A stretch of DNA of 64,000 bases from Beroe forskalii (Eukaryota; Ctenophora; Nuda; Beroida; Beroidae), in the NCBI GenBank assembly GCA_011033025.1, contig WFMF01000667.1:1-64000 (forward strand), in the 5' to 3' direction. Positions within the stretch are counted from its first letter, which is position 1. Each line of letters begins with the position of its first letter. Both the position numbers and the translations under genes were made by a program. The notes beneath the pieces were generated by a model. It saw only the letters and a program-made list of their open reading frames with translations, was not told the origin of the DNA and did not search any database. Positions 27,901 to 39,900 of this stretch are shown here, in pieces.

Positions 27901-30900
27901 TTTAGTAATCCGATGCCGCGAGTTTTGAATGTATTTTACGCTTCGAATTTTCCTTCTAGAACTTTCCGAACAGGTGATATTATATAAAAAAGCGTTGTGT
28001 GTGCCTATGTATGTGCTAGTTAAAGATAGCACATAATTTGGCACACAAGTGATTTATTAATACACAACTCTACCAGGACTTATTTTTCCTAACAAATTTA
28101 CTTGATATTTGAACTTGCGTTGAACTACACGTCAGATTATCGTAATTCTACTGTTCTCCTCCAATCTATCATACACCACCAACTTAACATATATTTAATT
28201 GTATTAATCACTCTATTTAATTGTATTAATCACTCTAATTATGAAGTAATTATGATAATGATCTTGTATTAACATCTGGTATAGTGTGTTCTTGACTACC
28301 TACCTACTTGACTTTTGACCAATAATATGAAGGTGTATTCAAACTTTGAAGTTACTCACTAAGAGTCTACATATTGTGTGCGATTGGATGAGTAGATGCA
28401 AGATGTAACTTCACAATGTTACTAGTTGGAGTCTATTTCTAGGATTGGATGAGTACATGCAAGATGTAACTTTAAAATGTTACTAGTTGGTGTCTATTTC
28501 TAGGATTGGATGAGTAGATGCAAGATGTGTAACTCCAAAATGTTGCACACTCCTGCTAAGTACATCCTAACATGAAATAGTTCCTTAGATAGTTCTTTAG
28601 TACATCCTCAGAGAGTTCTAGAAGACCACTCACCAGTCACCACTGGTGACTGGTGAGTGGTCTTCTAGAACTCTCTTCCTTAGTACATCCCCAGATAGTT
28701 CTAGAAGACCACTCACCAGTCACCAGCAGCTAGTTCCACACTGTACACATAACGCTATATTCAGCTTCTATAAGCTCTGCAGCAGATCAGAGTGATATGA
28801 TAGTATTTACATAGTGTACCACTCAAACAATAGGCGAATGTTTGTGATGTCATTATTAGGGCTTAGAATGGGGAACTAATGACGATCAAACGCCTATTCC
28901 TGAAGTGTGACCTACAAGTTATGAGCATTTGTAAACTAGCTACTCACATAGGTACACATTTTGTACACTGAATATACATCACTGTGATTGGATAAGATTG
29001 TAGAATACATCGCTCTGATTGGATGAGATTGTAGGATCTTGTTATTCCACATAAGGCATCCCATTGAACGATGTTGGGCACTTTTCTTCCATAATGCTTT
29101 ATGATGGTTTTGGAACCCTACGCCTTATAATTTGGGTTCATGGAATCTTTTTATCTACGGATATCTGGCATCCGATTGAACGATGTTTGGTACTTTTTCT
29201 TTCATAATGCTTTTATGGCTATAGGCTATTCGCAAATTTTTGCATATTCATGAATTATTGCATTCATAACTTTCAGTTGAGTACCATACATCACTTCATT
29301 CGCTGGGTATGCCAAGGAATCATGAGTTACATGAGAGACATATGCATTTAGTTCACGTGACGCGCATCGCGTGATATCACGTCATGGCACTTCCTCTGGA
29401 TTTAGAAATTCTATGAGCTGCAACGAGAGAATACTAGAATATCTCGTTATCTTCTTATTATCCTTTAGCGCCCAGATCTTGCTGAGCTGAATCCAAATAC
29501 TAGTATGTGTATGAGACGCTTTCTTCAGCTTCCTTGAGCTTTCTTCAGTCCCTCTCTCCTGACTTGAATCCAAATACAAGTAGGTGTATGTGCAGCATTC
29601 TCAGCACCACTCTCCTGACTTGAGTCCAAATACATGTAGGTGTATGAGGAAGCATTCTTCAGCACCCCTCTCCTGACTTGAATCCAAATACAAGTAGATG
29701 TATGAGCCAGGTACTGTGTATGAGCAGTATGATGGCCATTGTAATACAAATACACCACACAATCTAATATTAATTACCTCTTCAGAGTGTAGAATCTCTC
29801 CTCCTATAATATAACTATATGTATTTTACTTATATAATAATCTCAGTCCAATATCCCTCCAACCCTCTGGTCTCCAGAGACCAGAGCTTCAATACTATCC
29901 TCTCCCTCTCTCGCAGTCTCAAGATATTCAATGAAATCTCAATACAATCTACCCAAATCTCAATACAATCTCTCACAATCTCAATATAATCTCTCCCAGT
30001 CTCAACACAATTTCGAGGTAGTATGTTGCACCTGGTTATAAACTCTATAAGCCTCTAATAAAATTAATTCCCTTGGTCAGTTGGTCCAATGGTGCGATAT
30101 AATCTTGAGAAGGTATATTCTAAACAGCGAGGTATAAGCAATTTCCTGGATCAACTCTATCTCACTTTGCCCCATTTGTCAACCAGGCCTTCTTATATGG
30201 TTCATTAAATGGTTGCAGTCTGAAGATTGGATGAAATTCAGCATCAAGGTGGGGCAAACTAAAACCACAGTCTGTCCACACCCAGTGTCAAACTGATATT
30301 TATCAGCATATTAAGTCAACTGTGGTATTAGGTATTTAACTGATTTCTTGAAAACTGTTCGAGGCGTCAGAAGATGATTCGTCACGCAATTGAAATTATT
30401 TGACGAATATCAATGAATTATTGGTGATAGAATATAGCGTACGAAAAATTAAAGTGACTAGCTCCAATCTCCATTGAATTTACCTACCAGTCTTTCCTTC
30501 CCTAGATCTTAATAGAAAAGCATGAAGGATATGACTGTTATATTGACTCCTTAGTCTCTGATAGTCTGGTTAAATGGTTTTATAGATTATAAACAATAAA
30601 ATGGCCTACCCTTCAAGATAGCGAGCTGTCTAGATGCTAAGATAGCAAGTTATTATGTAAGCATGTAAGATGGTTGTTTCTTGTATCATTTATGATCTAC
30701 AAATCTATAACCTGTCATCTTAACCGAGTCTTGTTCATATCATCTGTTCAGATTATAGGCAAGGCTAGCAAAAACCACAACCAGTACCAATGCATTGACA
30801 TTTGACAGTATGTTATAAAACAACCATTATGACTTCTTGTTCATTGGAAATATCTGTCTAATATTGCAGTCGGAGTCTCATTTATAGTATTGATTTATTT

Positions 30901-33900
30901 CAAATGATTTGAAAACCATTCCGACGTCAGGGATGTGTTTTGTGATGCGGTCAAAGAGTTAACTAACATGTTGTTAAGAGTCATAAAGGTATTCAGAGTA
31001 AACGATCAAGTATGCAAATATAGCGTTTTAAGGTTTAAAGAATACAGCTTCCACTTCAGCACTTCACTATTTTCAGTGCTCTGGACCAGGATATAATGGA
31101 TAGAACTACGTCACGTCTTATTAACTATTCTATTAAAAGCGGTTTTTCAGAACCAACAATAAATGCTTTTTTTCGAGTGTTATTAGCGTTTTTCCTTGGA
31201 AAAGCGCAAGTAAAAAGCGCTTATTATCACTATTTGGAAAAAGAAGCTCTCCTTGCCACTATTTCCAGTGCTCTAAACCATGATAATGGATGCAACAACG
31301 TCACCTTCAAGTTCTTCTTGTACGTTTCTAATTCGCAAAAACTCATTGAATATCGTTGCAGGTTTGAGTTTGAAGGTTTAACTGAGTAGCTGAGTAGGTT
31401 GTTTCCTTCTTTAAATTAATAAAGCAATAACCATACCTTTCTACATCAACAACTGACTCACTATGTCAGGGGTCTCATGAACTCAGCATTTGAGAGTGAC
31501 GTAATTAGCATGGTTTATACTGTAGAATTGATAACGCCACACCTCGTTTTGGTCTCGTTTCTGTAAGAGCATAAGGTGTCTTTGTAAGGTGTACTCTAAA
31601 CACACCCTAGAGCATACACTCTATCATGTCCATGGGAGGAATAGGCGGTTAAGATGTCGTCATTATCATAGCACATAACTGTAAGTTGATGATGTTGAAC
31701 CGCCTTTTTTTCTGACACAGTGTTTACCAATATTCTCAGTGCAGCTTGGGAAGAATAATAATAAGATAATAGTGAGCTTTATGTGAGAGAGTCTTATGAA
31801 ATATATCTGGTGAGAAGATTACTTCTGACGTACCCTCTAATCTGGGATTAGAAGGAACGTCAGCTTGATGTCATATAAGACGTGTGCACTGCAGTCAGCG
31901 TCACTTCTTTGTGGAGACATTTTATTATTGACACTCCCAAATGGTGGGCCACGCCCCCTGAGTTAGATTTCTGCATTATTATAGGCATTGAAATCTTAAT
32001 AAAATCTTAGTCCTGGACAAAGTTCTTAGGAAGAATCCGGATTTGTATTTTGTAATCCCGGCCGAATTCCCCCTACGATAAAGTAATAACCATAATAAAA
32101 GGCATTATCATAATGGTAGTCTCCGAATTAAATTATGTTATCTTTTATCTATATGGACACCGTTACTGGCATGCATTATCGGATTTGAATTATTCGTAAG
32201 ATTATAATAGAGTCTATTATTAATAGAGTTAGAGGTATAATAACAAATTATTAATAAGTTAATCCATAGCTATTGTCAGACGTAACACAATGAATGCTTT
32301 GTCTACTAATATAAACCTTATGATAGCTTGTAAAGATGACGTCATTATCATGGTTTAGACTAGGAAATTAGTAACGTAAACCCGCATAAATCCTTTACCC
32401 CATGATGTATTGTAACCATAAGGTTATCAATAACTCAATACTACGTAGAGTATAGAACTCTGATAAAAGTCTCATATAATGCTTTTGTGACGTAGTTTGT
32501 CTACGTGTGGTTGCTTTGAGATGACTATACGGTTACTCAAGCATTAATTTGATGAATACTACCCCACCCACCTAACATTTACCAAAAATAAGGGATTCTT
32601 TTCTTGATACAACAACACAACACTGGCTTGTAATGAAATAACCGGACTTTTTCCTTTTTTTCAACCGGCCTCAAGACCAAAATCGCATTTTATTTCTATT
32701 TGAACCTTTATTCTGAGTTGGGTCAATGAATTGAGAAAAATGTTTTATACACGGCACCTCCCCACTCGGCACTCCCCAGTACCTTCATCAAAAAATCAAA
32801 GGGGGCTTGAACTTTTAATTTTTAGCATTCAATGATAAAGTGATAAGACAGCCACATGTCCACCAATTACTAAATTACTGAATTAAGGAATATATCACAT
32901 TACCCAAGTGGAAATGTGGATGGGACCTCTTCGCTTTCGTTTTTCAGGAATTACTGATAACGTTATCTGTTGCAGGTTTAGCTCGAGCGAAGTCAGTCCC
33001 CACTCACTCCTACTCCAACGAAGTGGTCACTCTCTGGTAGGTTTATTTAATATTATATTACTTATTTGGTAAGTTATCCTCTTTACCCGATTGTCTAGAT
33101 GAAAATATTATCTGGTACAATTTTATCTAACGACCATGCATCCATTTTCAAATTTTATTTCACGGACAAGCAGAAACTTGTAATTAATTCTGTTTACCAG
33201 TCCTTGAAAATTTTGTTCATCTTCTTGCATCTTTCAAGATTATTTTGGTGCTACTCCCATCCATCCACGGACCAACATAATATTTGATTGCAAAATTTGC
33301 GTGTGCTGATTGCGCCAGTACGCCAACACCCATCATCCCATCCTGAGATCCTGCACATTTCTTGATTAACCAATTAGTTTTAGGGCGGGACCCTTCGTCA
33401 GTCAAAGTTCCCGTAGTATTGTGGCACCCTATATAAATACACCCCGCCCATACGTAAGAAGATTTCTTTGCCCCCTGCTATAGCATGCGCAATAATATAC
33501 TACTACCTGCAATACTTAAATACTTTCTTCCGTACGACCAATCATTCTCCTAGATCTAAAAATACCAGCCAATCAAATGCTACTTTATAATAAAAGCGAG
33601 CTATATATACTATACGAAATGCGTATCTAGCTACAAAGACATTACTCAGGACATCTAGATTATATTACTTTGAACTTTAGAATATGTTTCCCAACAGCTA
33701 CAATCAATCCGTCATGATATTTCGCACATTGACAGGCCGCTGTGACATGTCTTTATAGAATTTCTCTTGAGTGGGTGAGCTGCAACTATCAATTAATGTA
33801 TTAAAATATATTTAACTAGACTGATGTGCCCACGCGAGAAATAGGTGGGTAAGATGACGTCATTATCAAAGTGGAACGTAGTAAGTTGATGACGTATTGA

Positions 33901-36900
33901 ACCGCGTATTTTTCGCGCGCGTGGTTTATACGTAGCGCGCGGTTTTTTATATATAATTTACTCTCCGATGTGTCATCTGGGGCACATGAAATGTCAGTTG
34001 GCAAATACGCAATTTTTACATAAATCAGGCTTTTTCAGCTGACAAACTGGTTAAATAAACCCCGTGACCTTGTAAGCTGAAAACCCGTCATTTTTAACCC
34101 TTTCAACCTGACAACCTGACAACCCGTGATCTTTAACCTGACATCTTATAAGCATATAACTTTGAACGCACCCCTGGTACCCTGTGCTAATGGTCCCCAT
34201 GATTCCTGCAAGTTGCTGAGAACGAATCACTGAGAGATTAGGATATCATACTGTTAGATCAGGAAGATACCCCTTATGGGCTGGTCAGAATATTATGATA
34301 CAGCAGTGTTACAATTGTTGCGACATCATACGAACTTGCTAATCTAACTGAACATTCTCTCAAGTTTTGAAATGATGTAACATTCTTTCATAAAGGTTTC
34401 TCAAAGGTGTATGTCTTACATTTTGGAGTATTGAAAAAAAAATCAAAAAGCGACTATAATATTCAAAATATTTCAAAAAATGAACAATGACATTGCTTGC
34501 ATCACTTTTCGTACGTAAAAATGCCCTCGATCTTTGTATTTTTCCAGAAAAATGACGAAAAAGGAATAATAAGATTTTTATATAATGTCAAAAAGTTTCT
34601 TAAATTCCTTTCTACTTCTAGGCGTACCAAAAGCCAGATTCTATCGAAGGAAAGAAAAGACATTGCACGATTTATCAAGTTTTCCCGTCATAAGCACGAT
34701 TGTACGAAGGAGTTTGTTTTCAATCATAATTTAATTCTTTCAAAATAATTCTATTTGCCAACTGATTGAAGCGATTAATAAATCACTTTCGTAGCACTCG
34801 TGCTATACCACGAGTGAGTGTTATAATTAGAAATCCTGGGCAGTGGCCAGTGGGTGTCTAGTAATCCAGTAGAATCTCCATTAGTAATTGTGGTGCAAGC
34901 AATCACCAATCTGCGGCCCCCTCTAGAATTCTAGAAGTAATGGTCATTAATCCCAATCCGCAAATTACATAATGCTCATTAATAAAATACCAGTAGCGTG
35001 CTGCGCAGCTCGATTAATAAATATAGCTAAAGCAGTTGACAATACTTTTGCTGCTTCTACTTCATCAACTTACTACTCAAACCCTTGATCGTGACGTCAC
35101 TCAGACGCGCATATGATGTTCGTGATCAAACCTCCACCAGGGCACACAGAAAGAGGGAGAGAGAGGGGGAGGTGTTTATTGATTTATTGATTGGTGGTAC
35201 TATTTTCAGTGGGATGCTATATACTGACTACTTTAATATCATTGGTGCAAATTGCAATGCCTGGAGAGTAGCGTTGTAATATAGTGAACACTGTATAAAT
35301 GCGCGTATAATTCTGTAATGAAGAAGGTATTGCGATACTGTGCAGACATTCAATTATAAAAAGGGGGATTTTCAATCACATTATTAATGGTAGCTAGTAA
35401 GCTACCAATTGTTTACCCATTATTGATCCGAAAATTGTTGTGGAGTGCTGGTAAACTAAACCCTTCTTGGATAATGGATAAGTGTTGCACCAAAAATGTT
35501 GATTATTTGATTAGCCAAGTTTAAGCCAAGCCTTGTAAGAATCCTCAGTCCATGCACGATATAAGCATGCTGTCATGTGGCCTCTGATATTCAATAATAA
35601 TATTTTGTTCTTTGACTTTTTGATGTGATTTCCGAGGGCACCTCGGATGCAAATAAAGACCCCTTTAAGTCATTTCGATTGCAGTTTCCACAAACCTCAC
35701 TATTTATGGGCCATGCAATAACTCATTGAAATAAATGGTTTAGGAGTGGTCGAGACATTATCCAATCCAAATGTTCTGAATTCAGCTCATTCTTACAGAA
35801 ATCACTGACAATGTTCTGAATTCGGTATTTTTTGCAGAAATCACTGACAATGTTCTGAATTCAGTATTTTTTGCAGACATCACTGACAGATTTACACCCC
35901 TTGAAAATCGGGTGTATTCGTGGGTGGCCCCCTCGGAGAATTCAGGGTTATTGAGCTATTATTATCTTACTCAAAATCATTGAAATGCCTTTTTATTTAG
36001 CCATGATAACTCACTAAATAATAAAGGCTCGTAAGTGGTTTGAAGCGTGATTTTAATTTTGTTAAGGTTTTTCTTGAATTAAAATTGTTTATTTTAGCTA
36101 CTTTGACAGAGGTTCAATACAAATGTCAGTTAAACCTCTTTAATATGACACTATGAAAATGTTCCTTTGAAAGTTTGAACTTTTGAATAGCTAGAAGCAT
36201 TCAAAGGAACATTTCCAACAACCAGAGCAATCAAATTGTTCATAATAATCTGAGGAATTAACCTCAAACCCTCGCGTATGCATAGTCATAGACCGGATTT
36301 CTGGATCCTTATTTCTGACGTGTTAGATTAAGAACCGAAGTGGTTTCAAATAAATTTACTTCGGGTATGTTATAACATACCCAAAGTTGGAATTTTCGAG
36401 AAATTTTCGAACCACGTAGTTTTCGATGGTTGTGCATGTTGTTCTGATTTATTTAATCAACTTCAATACTAAATTAGGACATGTTGCTGAAGCTGATATA
36501 TTAACGGTTTATTAGAGCATAGCAGTTTGGCCAATGAGCGTGTAAGATAATTTTTATGATTGATTGGTTGAGGCAAGAAGTTCTGTGGGTAAACTCTTAA
36601 CATGGATCAATCGATGAAAAGCGTAGATTTTGATAGAAACTCCATGAAAAGAAAATCACGCGCGCATTAAAATGCGCGTCTTTATCTATCCCTTCATCGA
36701 GTAATGCATGTGCACAGTGTACATATATGGGTTATACGCAGTCCTTTATAGTCCCACATAGTCTCTACAGTCCTCAATAGTCCTCTATAGTCCTCTATAC
36801 TTCTATAGCAAGGTATACTATGCGTTAAGGAAGCTCGCCCCTTCATCGCCATTAATTTATGCTGCATATTTTCTAATGATTTAGCTATTCAGGCGCAGTT

Positions 36901-39900
36901 TGGTAGTTTTCAGTATACCTTTGTGTTGATGTTCTGATTTTATAATTGAACGCAATACGTGAGATTTGCGTCATCAAAGTTGCAGAATTCTAAAATCGAT
37001 TAGGACCCCAATCTGTGCTATTCAATTGTGCTATTCAATGGAGAAACCTCGCCCCTCAAATCCCAAACAAAAAGCGTTCTTTGCGAAACACCCAGGCCAT
37101 ATCATAATGCAGGTATTTCTGACACGCCCTTCTGTATTCTCATCTGATCCTGGTACCATCCCCTATCAAGTATCGATCACTGACCCACCATCTTTCAGGC
37201 AAATACAGCACCTCTCTATTACTTTATTAACATGTCCACCATCTTCCAGGTATCGTCCGCCGGACGTGCTCCTCGGTTCCACGGACTACAGCACCTCGCT
37301 AGACATGTGGGGAGTGGGGTGTATCTTCGCGGAGATGATCTCAGGGATACCTCTCTTCCCTGGAATGAAGGACGTCAAGGACCAACTCACTAAGATATGG
37401 AATGTGAGTACCAGGATTGCAAATTTAATGCCCGAGTTACACTCACCTAGAATTTCCGTGGCGTGTTGACAGTGAGCCGCGCACAAGTACACCGTGCATA
37501 GAAAAACCGCGCATGTAGGTGGACAACACCCCCCTGTTAGAATATCTCTGCAAATATCTGAATTATACACACCACTCAGTGGAACCGTGGAATATTCATG
37601 AATTCTGGTGTCTCTCGGTCAGTGGATTATGCCCGTATTGCCTTCTGTGGCTTTAAAACTCGTTCCTTGGGCAGTTACGTCTGCGCGTTTGTTTTTCACG
37701 TGATCGAATGCTTCCATGTATTCCGGCCTACGTCAGTAGGCGGAACCTACGACTTGCACTACCTTACTACCGTCTTACTCTGGCACGTCAGACGTCAGTG
37801 TTTGGCAGCCCAACTCTACTCATACATCAATTTCAATGCTTTGTACCTAGCACATACAATGTAAATTGTACAATGTACTAATGTATACTCTGTTATCTGT
37901 ACTCATTCCACGAATATGATGTATATTCGCCAACAGTATACATAGCATTAAATAAGTATAGTAATATCCTGTAAATTGCTAAATATCGTCTGTAATTTAA
38001 TGATCACAATTACTATGATTAATGTTATTTAACTCTCTGTTTCATATTTAAGATTACTACATAATGCTGTTATGATCACTTACTAACTTACTGTAATTTA
38101 CGTTATTCAACTGTCTATTTTATAAAACGTTATACTACGTAATCATCACTTACTAACTTAGTATAATTATTCAAAAGTTAATTTCTCTATTTTATATTGA
38201 ACTTAACTACTTAAACCCCCCCGAAAAATAGGTAATTCACATATCATCAACTTACTACATTGCACTATGATTATGGCATCATTTTACCCGCCTATTTCTC
38301 GTGTGAACATGATATTTTAATATTTCTGGCTCGTACGTGACCAGTAATTGTGTAATTTGGTTATCTGGCTGTTTTTGTGCACTTTTCCCATGCCAACAAT
38401 TTGCTATTATTATTATTCTTATTATGTACCATGCACTACTAAATGCTAAAATGTAAGCTCTTCTTATCACACACTCACACAGGACACCATGTGTCTTGTT
38501 GTTTGAGATCACGCGAAGTGCTAATAGAAATGTAGCAATAATTGAAGTTGAATGGTGCTTTCAGTAAAGTTGACATTATTTCTTGAAAAATGCTACCTAC
38601 GCTGCCACCTACTTAAAACTTAAATATGTGAGTGGGCGGTTGATTTAACTCCATTTAACATTTAAACTTATACGATTTTACGGCTGTGAATATTAACTTT
38701 CTTGAGTTCTTGGAACCAAAATACTAACTTGGCAACTTACGGTGCTATATATGAAGGTATGAAATATAAATACTTTGCCGTCACCCTCTCACATGGCCTA
38801 TACTTAATCAAATCAAGGATTGTGTGTACCAGAACGCTTCTCAAATTCTATAACTTTCCCCTAAATTTGGTTAGAATGTGTCAAGATATTCTGTGATTTA
38901 AATACCAGTGAGTTAAATGCCAATCGGTGACATTTAAACCGCTATGTCTGTGAAATGTACGAGGGTATCGGATGTGATTTTCTAAGTTAGCTCTTCGTGC
39001 GGCTATTGGGTATACCTACAAAGTGTGTTTCTCAACACAACCCCAGATTTGAAGGTGTGTGTTTGCGCATGAAGCGCGCGCTTCCCTACGAGACAAAACG
39101 TGGTAGCCAAGTGCGCGCCACGCGTGAAACACACAGGGATATACGTGTTTAGCAAAGTTAGTTCATCTATCAGTGGTATTTGGGAGTGTAAAGATTTGCC
39201 TAAAACTCGTAAAAAATTTTCCCAATTTTGACTCAGTTTATTTTTATACCAGTACCTATAATCCATAAGAATCACTGTGATTCCGTTACTCCTTTGATCA
39301 TCTATACCTATTGTGGTTATAATATCCATACACATCTAATTACTTAATTATTACACACCTATATGTACCATATACTCATATATAATATGATGTACACAAC
39401 TAGTAGATTCATTAAATTACTATTGTATAAAGAATAGACTGGCTGATGAATGCCGCAGGGTTTTTGTGCCACTATGGTTAATATATACATTACTGCCCCA
39501 AAAGCTCTCAAACACTACGATTCTACCCCATAACATGCCCATATTTGGACTGTATGAAAGGGATTCCGCGGTAGATCAATTAATATTAATCTCTCTTTGT
39601 GAGTGTACGGTCGAGTAGCTACTTCCTTACTTTCATTAATAATACAGCAGTAGTAGTATATTGAATGGGAGAAACACCACATTCTATTGCAGGGAGATTA
39701 ATCTGTAATCTGTCACTGAAGCACAGCTCTGTCATTCTCCTTTATAAAGTTCTAATCAGCTTCATTTATGAGATGTGACAGAAAGATTTGAGGTATTCGC
39801 GGAGAAAAATGGAAATATTTCGTGAATTTGTCTTATGAAAATGTATTTGAGAGGCTATAGGATGAGGTATTCGAACCGAAAATGTAAAACCTGGTAAAAC

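Larger units (their letters stand above)
27015..32975. other. Kinase intron 7, repeat-rich
   Basis: Six kb without a recognised gene. Contents include two copies of a block starting GAGGGCCTGCCCAAAGT about 100 bp apart (27328, 27426), a 61-bp triple repeat at 28382-28545, a 65-bp palindrome at 28611-28675, a direct repeat of CATCC(C/G)ATTGAACGATGTT (29047, 29168), a minisatellite at 29470-29720, and copies of the short palindromic element at 28829, 31490, 31643 and 32337. The 97-codon frame at 31096-31389 has no recognisable domain. Confidence 0.5.

Noticed and set aside
29382-29758. Minus-strand frames with repeated CIWIQVRR
   Set aside because: Translation of a minisatellite; no start context or splice sites.
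36966-37469. 167-codon frame containing kinase exon 9
   Set aside because: Only 37250-37403 is the exon; the upstream part is intronic read-through and the TTCCAG acceptor with matching phase fixes the start.
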